A stretch of DNA of 64,000 bases from Terriglobia bacterium (GTDB taxonomy: Bacteria > Acidobacteriota > Terriglobia > Bryobacterales > Bryobacteraceae), in assembly GCA_020073305.1 (NCBI GenBank), contig JAIQFK010000009.1:186001-250000 (forward strand), written 5' to 3'. Shown here in pieces: positions 1-8,012 of the stretch (positions are counted from its first letter, which is position 1; each line of letters opens with the position of its first letter). The notes beneath the pieces were generated by a model, which did not search any database, was not told where the DNA came from, and worked only from the letters and a program-made list of their open reading frames with translations. A program made the translations under genes and the position numbers.

Positions 1-203
1 ACCACGCCCATGGCAAAATTGATGGCGAATATTTTGGCCCAGAAGCGAGCCGAGCGGTTGTAGTGCTCGTCGCCGGTGCGCAGCGCCATGGTCTTCAACA
101 CCACTAGCAACAGCGCCAACCCCATGGTCAGTTGCGGAAAAATGTAATGGAAGGTTACCGTAAAGGCGAATTGCAGCCGGTCCACAGCGAGCGCGGTGTC
201 CAT
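1..203 (-). CDS. cydA: Cytochrome bd ubiquinol oxidase subunit I, N-terminal part
   Basis: The reverse strand opens at an ATG ending at base 203 and runs off the left edge, giving the first 67 residues of a protein. They read like the N-terminus of CydA: a short amphipathic start, then FHYIFPQLTMG in the first membrane helix, then a charged loop (RTGDEHYNRSARFW) and the start of a second hydrophobic segment ending NFAMGVV. The histidine in FHYIFP is residue 19, the position of the haem-ligating His19 known in E. coli CydA. The enzyme is an inner-membrane quinol oxidase that reduces oxygen with high affinity. The gene is divergent from the STAS gene at 275. Only the first 20% or so of the protein is present, so subunit II and the rest of the operon cannot be judged. 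Confidence 0.88.
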   Translation of the reverse strand, partial: MDTALAVDRLQFAFTVTFHYIFPQLTMGLALLLVVLKTMALRTGDEHYNRSARFWAKIFAINFAMGV

Positions 204-274
204 AACTGTCTCAGCTTACCGCCGTGCTTGAATCCCGGGTATACCCCATTTGTTGTATGCTGAGACTCGACGCC

Positions 275-637
275 ATGCTGCTCCAGATTGAAACCAAGCG
301 GGTCGCGCCGGACGTTACGGTTCTTGAATTGACCGGAAAGATCGCCCTGGGCCGTGAGAGCCAGAAAATTGAGACGTTGGTTCAGGACCTGTTGCGCCAG
401 AACGAAAAGAAGATCGTTTTCGATATTTCACGCGTCGATCACGTGGACAGCACGGGGATTGGCGTGATGGCCTACTGCTTCGGCACTTTGAACCGCTGCG
501 GTGGAGAATTTCGGCTGGCCGGCGCAAGCGGCAAGGTTCTGCACCTGCTTCAGATTACGCATCTCGATAAAGTGCTGCCGCTGTGCGCCTCGGTCGAGGA
601 CGCGTGTCAGAGCCTGGGTATCAAATCACCGCGTTGA
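275..637 (+). CDS. STAS-domain protein, anti-anti-sigma factor type
   Basis: This 120-residue protein is a single STAS domain. It shows the SpoIIAA-like pattern: a beta-rich start (VTVLELTGKIALG), a helix, then KIVFDISRVDHVDSTGIG, where the serine in DSTG is the usual phosphorylation site (about residue 59), and a final helix (ASVEDACQSLG). Such proteins relieve an anti-sigma factor kinase or act in other partner-switching modules. The open frame extends back to a GTG at 224, but the added residues do not resemble the family, so the ATG at 275 is preferred. No kinase or sigma factor lies nearby. The MCE gene follows after 56 bases; MlaB-type STAS proteins do accompany MCE systems, so a lipid-transport role is a real alternative. 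Confidence 0.85.
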   Translation: MLLQIETKRVAPDVTVLELTGKIALGRESQKIETLVQDLLRQNEKKIVFDISRVDHVDSTGIGVMAYCFGTLNRCGGEFRLAGASGKVLHLLQITHLDKVLPLCASVEDACQSLGIKSPR

Positions 638-693
638 GGGAGGCGGGCTCGCGCTCCGTCTTAGATCGCAACCATGAAACGTAGCGCCGGTAT

Positions 694-1746
694 ATGCCTT
701 CCGCCGCACATGTAGCTTGGGCGAAGTTCCGCGTTAGCGCCATGATCGTGTGCGCCGCCGGGATCGCATCCGTTTTGGTTTTTTTGCTGCTGGGCGGCTC
801 GGAATTCCTGCAGCCCTCAGCTTCGATTCACAGTTACCTGGTCGATCTTTCAGGGCTCACGAAGGGATCGCCCGTCCGGTTCAACGGCATCCGCGTGGGT
901 ACCGTCACAAGAACCGAACTCTCGCACCTGAAAGATCCGAAGAGGATCGTCCGCGCCGACATGTCGATCGTGCAGCATTTTCTGCGAACCATTCCAGAGG
1001 ACTCCACCGTGCAGGTAATCGCGGACAACGTACTGGGCGATCCGTTCGCCAACATCAATGAGGGCCATAGTCCCCAGCCGCTGCGAGCCGGCGGCGATTT
1101 GCAGCAAACGCCGTCACAACAAATCAATATGGCCGATCTGATGACGGCGGCCCGTGCCATCATCTCAAGTACCGATGCCCTGCTCTCGGACATTCAAGCC
1201 GGCCGAGGCAACCTCGGCGAGTTCGTCAAAGGCGAGGCGTTTTACAACGACACGTTGAAAAAGGTCTCACAGTTTCAGCGGCAGGTACGCGAAATGACGG
1301 CGAGGGACACCAAAGGCGGCAGGCTACTTTACGACGAGAGCATGTATGAGGAGCTGCAGGCGCCCGTCAAGCGCTTGAATCAGGAACTTGCCGAACTGGA
1401 GTCCGGCCAGGGCACGGGCGGACGATTTCTGAAGGATACCGCGCAATATGATCAGTTGCGAAAAACCGTCGCTGAACTGAACCGCGAACTCGCCGAACTC
1501 GCCGCCGGGAAAGGACAGGCCGGAAAACTGCTCAAAGATGATGAGCTCTATTTGCGCCTCACGCGCACGATCGGTGAGTTGAACCGGCAGGTCGACGCCG
1601 TCAACTCCGGAGAAGGGGCGCTCGGGCAGCTCATGGTGAGTTCGCAGCTTTACGAGGGTCTGAGCGGCAGTACGAAAAACCTGCAAAACACGTTGAAAGA
1701 GTTTCGCGAGAATCCGAAGAAATTTCTGCGCTTCAAGGTGTTCTAG
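694..1746 (+). CDS. MCE/MlaD-domain protein with C-terminal repeats
   Basis: The 350-residue protein has one N-terminal membrane helix (about residues 17-34), then an MCE domain (about 45-130) with the typical core LSGLTKGSPVRFNGIRVGTV. The remainder is five repeats of about 34 residues (roughly 170-350) that follow the pattern G-x-G-x-L/F-L-x-D-x-x-Y-x-x-L, then a helix containing L-N-x-E/Q-L-x-E-L and ending in SG. MCE proteins bind lipids and carry them across the periplasm between the two membranes, usually with a MlaE permease and MlaF ATPase. Neither is visible here; the only possible partner is the STAS protein upstream. The repeats probably form a long helical periplasmic stalk. The ATG at 694 is used; a start at 742 would leave just the helix as the N-terminus. 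Confidence 0.85.
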   Translation: MPSAAHVAWAKFRVSAMIVCAAGIASVLVFLLLGGSEFLQPSASIHSYLVDLSGLTKGSPVRFNGIRVGTVTRTELSHLKDPKRIVRADMSIVQHFLRTIPEDSTVQVIADNVLGDPFANINEGHSPQPLRAGGDLQQTPSQQINMADLMTAARAIISSTDALLSDIQAGRGNLGEFVKGEAFYNDTLKKVSQFQRQVREMTARDTKGGRLLYDESMYEELQAPVKRLNQELAELESGQGTGGRFLKDTAQYDQLRKTVAELNRELAELAAGKGQAGKLLKDDELYLRLTRTIGELNRQVDAVNSGEGALGQLMVSSQLYEGLSGSTKNLQNTLKEFRENPKKFLRFKVF

Positions 1747-1756
1747 GCGCTTCGTT

Positions 1757-2512
1757 ATGCGAATCGAATATCGCGCCGGCGGGTATTCGTTCCTGAGGGG
1801 CATCAGTCCCTATTCTGCAGGAGTCGTCGCCACGCCGGGTTTCGAAATCGAGCACGTCCGGTTGGAACGGCCTCTTCCCCTTGAGCACGGATTTCAAAAG
1901 ATCGAGAGCTATCTCGCCTCACAGTACCGGCGGCGCCAGGCGCTTTGCGGGGTCGAATTGAGATCTCCCCGGCCGTTCACATTTCAGGGCTTCCAGGAGT
2001 TCAATCAGCGATATGTCGACATCCTGAAGCGCTGGGGAATTCTGCTGGACGGCCTCAATCCCGTGGCGCGAACCAACGTCGCCCCCGAAGTCGATCCACC
2101 GGCCGAACCCTCGCTCCACGGTTTCTCGATCACGCTTCCCGCTGAGAACGCGCCCCCGTCGTTTGTCGTCGCGGGCGCGGGCGAATTGCCCGAAGGTTCG
2201 CTGGACCCGCACGAGGTGATCCGCAGGGGCGAATCTTCCGCGGACGCACTACGGGAAAAGGCGCGCTTCGTCATGGAGTTGATGTCGTCGCGGCTCACTG
2301 GCCTCGGAGTGAGTTGGGCGCAAGTGACGGCGACCACGATTTATACGGTCCACGATATTCATCCGTTTCTGGCGAAGGAAGTCCTCGGCGGAATGCGCGA
2401 GGCGGCGCGAATAGGCGTGAATTGGCACTACGCGCGCCCGCCCATCGAGAGCGTCGAGTACGAAATGGACGTTCGAGGTTGCCGGCGGGAAGGGATTCTC
2501 CCCGCCGATTGA
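1757..2512 (+). CDS. RidA/YjgF-like superfamily protein (tentative)
   Basis: This 251-residue protein starts 10 bases after the MCE gene. No signal peptide or membrane helix is seen. The second half has features of the RidA/YjgF (chorismate-mutase-like) fold: ARTNVAP, then FVVAGAGELPEG, then a long helix with REKARFVMELMSSRL, then GVSWAQVTATTIYTVHDI, and an ending ESVEYEMDVRG. In RidA proteins the matching segments are the strand before the helix, the helix and the strand after it. RidA enzymes hydrolyse reactive imine and enamine intermediates. The N-terminal 90 residues are not recognised. The fold assignment is from pattern only and the substrate is unknown. It lies two bases ahead of the macrodomain gene, so the two are probably co-transcribed. 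Confidence 0.5.
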   Translation: MRIEYRAGGYSFLRGISPYSAGVVATPGFEIEHVRLERPLPLEHGFQKIESYLASQYRRRQALCGVELRSPRPFTFQGFQEFNQRYVDILKRWGILLDGLNPVARTNVAPEVDPPAEPSLHGFSITLPAENAPPSFVVAGAGELPEGSLDPHEVIRRGESSADALREKARFVMELMSSRLTGLGVSWAQVTATTIYTVHDIHPFLAKEVLGGMREAARIGVNWHYARPPIESVEYEMDVRGCRREGILPAD

Positions 2513-2514
2513 GA

Positions 2515-3057
2515 ATGGCTATGGAACGGAAGTTTCCCAACGGCAGAGTCCTGAAGCTAATGGTGGGCGACATCACGCGCATCACCGCCGATGCCCTCGT
2601 AAACGCTGCGAACTCGGCGCTGGCCGGCGGCGGTGGCGTGGATGGCGCGATTCACCGCGCCGGCGGCCCATCCATCATGCAGGAACTCGATCGCATCCGC
2701 GCCAAGGCCGGCGGATGTCCCACGGGGAGCGCGGTGGTCACCGGCGCCGGCCGGCTGCCAGCGCGGTTCGTTTTTCATGCCGTCGGTCCGGTTTACCGTG
2801 GCGGCAAGGGTGGGGAAGCCGAACTGCTGGCCTCCTGTTACCGCACCTGCCTCACACTGGCGGAGGAGCACGCCGTGCAAACCATGGCCTTTCCTTCGAT
2901 CAGCACTGGCGTGTATGGCTATCCCATCGCGGAGGCCGGCCCGATTGCGCTGGCTGAGGTCACCCAGCACCTCGGGCAGGAAGACGCCAAGCTGATGGAA
3001 GTCAGCTTCGTGCTATTCAGCGATGCCGATTACCGGGTATACGCAAGCTGCCTGTAG
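2515..3057 (+). CDS. Macrodomain protein (ADP-ribose / O-acetyl-ADP-ribose hydrolase type)
   Basis: The 180-residue protein is almost entirely one macrodomain. GDITRITADALVNAANSALAGGGGVDGAIHRAGG (near residues 17-50) holds the ADP-ribose binding segments of the YmdB/MacroD class: GDIT, the NAAN asparagine and the glycine-rich GGGGVDGAI loop. A later FPSISTGVYGYP forms the second binding loop. Members remove ADP-ribose from proteins or deacetylate O-acetyl-ADP-ribose in the cytoplasm. The start is ATG 2515 or, six bases on, ATG 2521; a longer upstream frame is only overlap with the preceding gene. It sits directly behind the RidA-like gene and 39 bases ahead of pheS. Confidence 0.93.
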   Translation: MAMERKFPNGRVLKLMVGDITRITADALVNAANSALAGGGGVDGAIHRAGGPSIMQELDRIRAKAGGCPTGSAVVTGAGRLPARFVFHAVGPVYRGGKGGEAELLASCYRTCLTLAEEHAVQTMAFPSISTGVYGYPIAEAGPIALAEVTQHLGQEDAKLMEVSFVLFSDADYRVYASCL

Positions 3058-3096
3058 TGCGGTTTCCGCGGATCACCCTGCTAAAATGTTCCATTC

Positions 3097-4119
3097 ATGC
3101 TTGAGAATCAGATCAGCGAGTTGCAGGCCGCGGCTTTGAAGCGGATCGCCGCGGCGCATTCTGCTGATGAAATCGAAGCAGTCCGGGTCGAAGCGCTGGG
3201 ACGCAAGGGCGCGCTCACCCAAGTCAGCAAGGAGATGGGCAAGCTCGCACCCGAGGAGCGCGCCCGCGTCGGCAAGCTGCTGAATGCCGCCAAGCAAGCC
3301 CTGGAACAAGCCCTCGACGAACGGAAACAGGAGTTCGACGCCTCCGCTTTGCGCGCGCAGCTTGATGCCGAGTGGATCGACCTGACGCTGCCCTCCCCCG
3401 GTCCGCGCGCCGGAAGCCTGCATCCCATCACGCAGATCCAGATGGAGATCGAGGATCTGTTCGTGTCGCTCGGCTTCATGGTGCTCGACGGCCCCGAGGT
3501 GGAGACGGAGTATCACAACTTCGACGCGCTCAACATTCCGCCGGAGCATCCCGCCCGCGATTCTCAGGACACTTTCTGGCTCACCGACGGCAACCTTCTG
3601 CGCACTCATACCTCGCCGGTGCAGGTGCGTGGAATGGAGCGTTTTTCGCCTCCTTTGCGCATGATCGCGCCCGGCCGTGCGTTTCGCAACGAGAGCGTGG
3701 ACGCATCGCACGAGCACACCTTCTATCAGCTCGAAGGCATGATGATCGATCGCGATGTGTCGGTCGCGCATCTGCTGTATTTCATGAAGACGCTGCTGAC
3801 GGAGGTTTTTCGCCGCGAGGTCACGGTGCGCTTGCGGCCTGGCTTCTTCCCCTTCGTGGAGCCGGGCTTCGAGTTGGATATCCAGTGTGTCATCTGCGGC
3901 GGGTCTGGTTGTGCGGTTTGCAAACACAGTGGCTGGGTGGAACTGCTACCCTGCGGCCTGGTGAATCCGAATGTGCTGCGCATCAGTGGAATCGACACGG
4001 AAAAGTGGAACGGCTTCGCATTCGGCCTCGGTCTGACGCGTCTGGTGATGATGCGCTACGGAATTGATGATATCCGTCTGCTGCAGAGCGGCGAATTGAG
4101 ATTTTTACGGCAATTCTAA
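3097..4119 (+). CDS. pheS: Phenylalanine--tRNA ligase alpha subunit
   Basis: This 340-residue protein is the catalytic alpha chain of the cytoplasmic alpha2-beta2 enzyme that charges tRNA-Phe. The N-terminal coiled coil (residues 1-90) contacts tRNA. Class II signatures follow: HPITQIQMEIEDLF, motif 2 around FRNESVDASHEHTFYQLEG, the cysteine-rich loop CVICGGSGCAVCKHSGW, and motif 3 GFAFGLGLTRLVMMRYGI near the C-terminus. The length matches the family (about 340). pheT follows after 72 bases, the usual arrangement. The ATG at 3097 begins the typical N-terminal helix. Confidence 0.97.
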   Translation: MLENQISELQAAALKRIAAAHSADEIEAVRVEALGRKGALTQVSKEMGKLAPEERARVGKLLNAAKQALEQALDERKQEFDASALRAQLDAEWIDLTLPSPGPRAGSLHPITQIQMEIEDLFVSLGFMVLDGPEVETEYHNFDALNIPPEHPARDSQDTFWLTDGNLLRTHTSPVQVRGMERFSPPLRMIAPGRAFRNESVDASHEHTFYQLEGMMIDRDVSVAHLLYFMKTLLTEVFRREVTVRLRPGFFPFVEPGFELDIQCVICGGSGCAVCKHSGWVELLPCGLVNPNVLRISGIDTEKWNGFAFGLGLTRLVMMRYGIDDIRLLQSGELRFLRQF

Positions 4120-4191
4120 TTTGATTTTGAACCGCGGAGACGCGAAAGCGCGGAGCCGTTCTATTGGCTCAGCGTTGAGATAGGGTACAGA

Positions 4192-6495
4192 TTGAAGTTC
4201 TCTTACAACTGGCTGCGCGCATACGTCGAAGGGCTTGACGCTCCTCCCCGAAAACTCGAATCCCTTATCACCCTGAAAACGGCCGAGTGCGAGGGCATCG
4301 AAGAGGTGGGCCGCTACCTGGAGAATGCCTGCACGGCCCGGATCGACGCCGTGGAGCCGATCCCGGGCTCCCACAACGTGAAGGCCCGTGTCGAGACCGG
4401 ACGCTACGGTCCGAAGACGGTGGTGTGCGGCGCGCCCAACTGCCGGCCAGGAATTTTCACCGTGTACGTGCCGTTGGGCAAGAAGATCATCCAAGGAGTC
4501 GAAAGCGACGGCATGCTCGCCAGCGCGGCAGAGCTGGGAATCAACCGCGACAGCTCCGGGATCATCGAGTTCGGCACTGAAGCGGGCGTGCCGGTGCCCG
4601 GCTGCGCCCCTGACAGCATTATTGAAATCGACAATAAGTCCCTCACGCACCGTCCCGATCTGTGGGGCCACCATGGCATGGCCCGCGAGGTAGCGGCGAT
4701 TTCGCGGCGGGCGCTGCTCGACCCGGTCAAGATGAATCTTGTACCTGGTGGCGGCGCTTCCGTGAAAATCGCGATCGACGATTTCGACCTGTGCCCGCGT
4801 TACAGCGCCCTGGTATTTGAAAACGTCACGGTGGCGCCGTCGCCCCTGTGGCTGCAATACCGGCTGACCTCTGTCGGTCTGAATCCGATCAACAATATCG
4901 TCGACCTGACGAACTTCGTCATGGCAGAACTGGCTCAGCCCATGCATGCGTTCGATCGCGACCTCTTGATCGGGGACACGATCTTTGTACGGACGGCGAG
5001 AAGCGGCGAGCGCATCACAGCCCTGAATGAGGAGGAATACGCGCTGAAGCCAAGCAATCTGGTGATCGCCGACCGCACGGGAGCCATTGCCATCGCCGGC
5101 GTCATCGGCGGGCTTGGCAGCGCGATTTCCTCCCGGACCACCAACATCGTTTTCGAGAGCGCGAACTTCCAGGCAGCGAGCGTACGGCGCACATCCGTGG
5201 ATATCAAACTGCGCACCGATGCCTCCATGCGCTTCGAAAAATCCCAGGATCCGGTGAACACAGTCCGTGCCCTTGCCCGCGTGATTGAACTAATGCGGGA
5301 ACTTTGTCCTGGAGCGCGACTCGCCGGTGGCTTGGTGGATCAGAAGCGCGAGATCTCCGCGCCGCCTGAGGTAGAGTTGCCGGTCGACTGGGTGGTCCGC
5401 AGGCTGGGCCGGGAGGTCGCGCCGGCGGAGGTTGAGGACATTCTCACTCGGCTCGCGTTCGGTGTGCTGGAGCGCGCGCCGCGCGTCTTCGCGGTGACAA
5501 TCCCTTCGTGGCGCGCCACCAAAGACATTTCGCTCAAAGACGACCTGGTGGAAGAGGTAGGCCGCATGATCGGATACGATTCCATCGAGCCCCAGGCGCC
5601 TGCAATTCTGGGCAAAGTCCCGCCACAAGATGAAGCGCGGCCGTTCTTGCGCGCGGCGCGCGTGATGTTCACGGCGCAGGGATTCACCGAGGTCTATAAC
5701 TACTCGTTTGTGAGCGAGGAAATGGCGCAGAAGTTCGGATTCGATCCCGAAGCCCATGTGCGTGTGGCGAACCCCATCGCTTCAGACCAGAACCTGTTGC
5801 GTATGTCGCTCGTCCCCGGCATCTACCGCAATCTTACCGAGAATCGGAAACATTTCGAGCGCTTCCGATTGTTTGAAGTCGGGCGCGAGATCCATAAACA
5901 GCCGCAGGGCCTGCCGCGCGAGATACCGCACCTGGTCGCTGCGATTTACAGCAAAGACGGGACCGAGACCGATCTGTTTGAGCTGAAGCGCGCGGCCGAA
6001 TGCCTGATACCCGGCGTGGAGGCGTACCCGGCAACAGCGCGGACCTTCGAGCATCCAGCACGCAGTGCCGATGTTTTTTGGCGCGGTGAGCGTGTGGGCC
6101 GCTTGTTCGAGCTGCATCCAGGCTTGCTCGAAGGCCGCGCGGCAATTCTCGACCTAGACATGGCGCGCGTCCAGCAGCTTCGCCCGCGCGACAAGGCGTA
6201 TACGCCGCTTCGCCGTTATCCTTCGAGCCAGTTCGATCTTTCCGTGATTGCCGGGGCACGCGAGCTGGTGGCCGACCTGCGCAACAAAGTTTCGGGGTTT
6301 GCCGGCGAGCTTCTCGAATCCATCGAATATGTCCGCCAGTATTCCGGGCCGCCGCTTCCCGACAATTCGAAGAGTGTTTCGTTTCGCCTGACCGTTGGCT
6401 CCGCCGAGCGCACCCTTTCTTCCGATGACGCCAGCGCTATTCGCGCGCGAATCATCGAGGGAATGCGCGCCCTAGGTTACGAACTGCGAGTGTGA
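4192..6495 (+). CDS. pheT: Phenylalanine--tRNA ligase beta subunit
   Basis: This 767-residue beta chain is slightly shorter than the typical 790-800. It begins MKFSYNWLRAYVEG from a TTG codon at 4192, the family's standard N-terminus. The B2 OB-fold is visible at KARVETGRYGPKTVVCGAPNC. Next come the B3/B4 editing region (IDNKSLTHRPDLWGHHGMAREVAA), the B5 DNA-binding-like domain, the catalytic-like core, and the C-terminal ferredoxin-fold anticodon-binding domain (YPSSQFDLSVIA to the end). It works with PheS to edit and bind tRNA-Phe. The HNH gene begins one base after the stop. The short gap before it contains a GC-rich near-palindromic stretch (4130-4155). Confidence 0.97.
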   Translation: MKFSYNWLRAYVEGLDAPPRKLESLITLKTAECEGIEEVGRYLENACTARIDAVEPIPGSHNVKARVETGRYGPKTVVCGAPNCRPGIFTVYVPLGKKIIQGVESDGMLASAAELGINRDSSGIIEFGTEAGVPVPGCAPDSIIEIDNKSLTHRPDLWGHHGMAREVAAISRRALLDPVKMNLVPGGGASVKIAIDDFDLCPRYSALVFENVTVAPSPLWLQYRLTSVGLNPINNIVDLTNFVMAELAQPMHAFDRDLLIGDTIFVRTARSGERITALNEEEYALKPSNLVIADRTGAIAIAGVIGGLGSAISSRTTNIVFESANFQAASVRRTSVDIKLRTDASMRFEKSQDPVNTVRALARVIELMRELCPGARLAGGLVDQKREISAPPEVELPVDWVVRRLGREVAPAEVEDILTRLAFGVLERAPRVFAVTIPSWRATKDISLKDDLVEEVGRMIGYDSIEPQAPAILGKVPPQDEARPFLRAARVMFTAQGFTEVYNYSFVSEEMAQKFGFDPEAHVRVANPIASDQNLLRMSLVPGIYRNLTENRKHFERFRLFEVGREIHKQPQGLPREIPHLVAAIYSKDGTETDLFELKRAAECLIPGVEAYPATARTFEHPARSADVFWRGERVGRLFELHPGLLEGRAAILDLDMARVQQLRPRDKAYTPLRRYPSSQFDLSVIAGARELVADLRNKVSGFAGELLESIEYVRQYSGPPLPDNSKSVSFRLTVGSAERTLSSDDASAIRARIIEGMRALGYELRV

Positions 6496-6496
6496 A

Positions 6497-6994
6497 TTGA
6501 GCCCGAGCACACAGCGGACCAGCAAAGGAGGATGGGTCAAGGCACGCTCGCTACCCAAGGGGCCGAACGGCCGTGCTCTATGCCGGTGGTGCGCCATCGA
6601 GGTCCCCAGGGGCCGGCGCACCTTCTGCTCGGCCGATTGCGTGCATGAATGGAAATTGCGGACTGACCCCGGCTATCTGCGGGACGAGGTTTTCGCGCGC
6701 GATCGTGGTATCTGCGCGGCGTGTGGCGCTAATACCGAAGCGCTGCGCAACCACTTCCGCAAGCTCGACTACCGGGCGCGACGCCGATTTCTGAAAGAAT
6801 GGGGATTGAATGAGAACTGGCGCCGCAGCCTCTGGGACGCCGATCATATCGTCCCGGTGGCTGAAGGCGGCGGAGAGTGCGATCTCGCCAACATGCGCAC
6901 GCTGTGTCTGAAGTGCCACCGCACGGCCACCTCAGCGCTGCGGGAGCGCCTGGCCCGAAAAACGGAATGCGCAAACCTTTCGTCTGGAAGCTGA
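6497..6994 (+). CDS. HNH endonuclease family protein
   Basis: The 165-residue protein has an N-terminal zinc-binding segment (CRWCAIEVPRGRRTFCSADC), a CAAC pair (about residues 74-77) and the HNH core (DADHIVPVAEGGGECDLANMRTLCLKCH). The catalytic HH/N/H positions and the closing CLKCH pair are intact, so it should be an active metal-dependent nuclease. It starts with TTG one base after pheT and its last 28 bases overlap folP, so it is embedded in a housekeeping operon. Whether it is a repair enzyme, a domesticated homing nuclease or a restriction nuclease cannot be told. The exact start is uncertain because no clear ribosome binding site is present. Confidence 0.85.
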   Translation: MSPSTQRTSKGGWVKARSLPKGPNGRALCRWCAIEVPRGRRTFCSADCVHEWKLRTDPGYLRDEVFARDRGICAACGANTEALRNHFRKLDYRARRRFLKEWGLNENWRRSLWDADHIVPVAEGGGECDLANMRTLCLKCHRTATSALRERLARKTECANLSSGS

Positions 6995-7812
6995 AATCAC
7001 GCGAGCTGCAATTGGGCGAGCGCACGCTCATCATGGGCGTGCTCAACGTGACGCCCGATTCGTTTTCCGATGGCGGCAAGTTTATGGACCCGGACCGCGC
7101 CTTCGCGCGCGCGGTGGAGATCGAAGAGCAGGGCGCCGACATTATCGACATCGGCGCCGAATCAACCCGGCCCGGCTCCGCGCGGATTTCGGCGGCTGAG
7201 GAAAACCGCAGGCTTATTCCAGTGCTCAAAAGGCTGCGCGGTAAACTAACCGTCCCACTCTCGGTTGACACCTACAAAGCGGAGGTGGCCGAACTCGCGA
7301 TCGAACACGGCGCAGAAATCATCAACGATCCGTCGGGGCTTACGTTTGATCCTCTGCTCGCCAAAACCGTGGTTCAACACGATGCCGGCCTTGTCCTGAA
7401 TCACATGCGCGGGCGCCCGGAGACCTGGGCCAAGCTGCCGCCTCTGCGCGACATGATGGGAACCATCGTCCGCGAACTCGAAGCCACGGTTAGCCGTGCC
7501 CGGCGCGCGGGCGTGGACCATTCTCAGATCGTCATTGACCCCGGCATTGGATTCGGCAAGCGCAAGGAACAGAATTCGGAGATTCTGGCGCAGCTTGGAC
7601 TGCTCGCACGCCTGGAACTGCCGCTGATGGTCGGACCTTCTCGCAAATCGTTTCTCGCTCAGCAAAACGAAGAGCAGACTCGCTTTGCGACCGCGGCAGC
7701 CGTAACCGCAAGTATTTTGGCGGGCGCGCACGTTGTTCGGGTACACGATGTAGTCGAAATGCGCGCGGCTGTTCAAGTGGCGGATGAGGTGTTGCGCTAC
7801 AGAGGCGATTAG
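6967..7812 (+). CDS. folP: Dihydropteroate synthase
   Basis: The 281-residue TIM-barrel enzyme joins 6-hydroxymethyl-dihydropterin diphosphate to p-aminobenzoate in folate synthesis. All signature loops are present: LNVTPDSFSDGGKF near the N-terminus, DIGAESTRPGS, SVDTYKAEVA, INDPSGL, IDPGIGFGKRKEQN and GPSRKSFL. The ATG at 6967, inside the HNH gene, gives the normal N-terminus (MRKPFVWKLKSRELQLG); longer versions only add residues from the HNH frame. The overlap suggests translational coupling. It is the last plus-strand gene before the strand switch at 7812/7813. Confidence 0.96.
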   Translation: MRKPFVWKLKSRELQLGERTLIMGVLNVTPDSFSDGGKFMDPDRAFARAVEIEEQGADIIDIGAESTRPGSARISAAEENRRLIPVLKRLRGKLTVPLSVDTYKAEVAELAIEHGAEIINDPSGLTFDPLLAKTVVQHDAGLVLNHMRGRPETWAKLPPLRDMMGTIVRELEATVSRARRAGVDHSQIVIDPGIGFGKRKEQNSEILAQLGLLARLELPLMVGPSRKSFLAQQNEEQTRFATAAAVTASILAGAHVVRVHDVVEMRAAVQVADEVLRYRGD

Positions 7813-7920
7813 CTAGCGTGGCAAGTGTGGATGCGGGTGCGTCCAGTTATAAATCGCCCACGCAATCCCCGCGGCCACACCCAACATGATGAGTACTTCG
7901 GGAACATCCAATGGACCCAT
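7813..7920 (-). CDS. 35-residue single-helix membrane microprotein
   Basis: A small reverse-strand gene encodes 35 residues: an acidic start (MGPLDVPE), one membrane helix (VLIMLGVAAGIAWAIYNW) and a histidine/proline-rich tail (THPHPHLPR). A good ribosome binding site (AGGAGAG, five bases before the ATG) supports it. Its stop codon directly abuts the folP stop at 7812, so the genes converge without a gap. The histidine tail could bind a metal or act as a short cytoplasmic anchor, but no function is known to me. It was found by eye, and the evidence is the ribosome binding site plus a sensible helix. Confidence 0.6.
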   Translation of the reverse strand: MGPLDVPEVLIMLGVAAGIAWAIYNWTHPHPHLPR

Positions 7921-8012
7921 ATGTACTCTCCTGCTGACAGTATACGCCCGCCGGTAAACAAACGAAATCCTCCATCCACACTATCGGCGCTGGCGAGACA
8001 ACTCTTTTACTG

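Noticed and set aside
4120-4191. Possible tRNA or regulatory RNA in the pheS-pheT gap
   Set aside because: Only 72 bases, with a GC-rich near-palindrome (GAACCGCGGAGACGCG then AAAGCGCGGAG) but no cloverleaf or T-box features.
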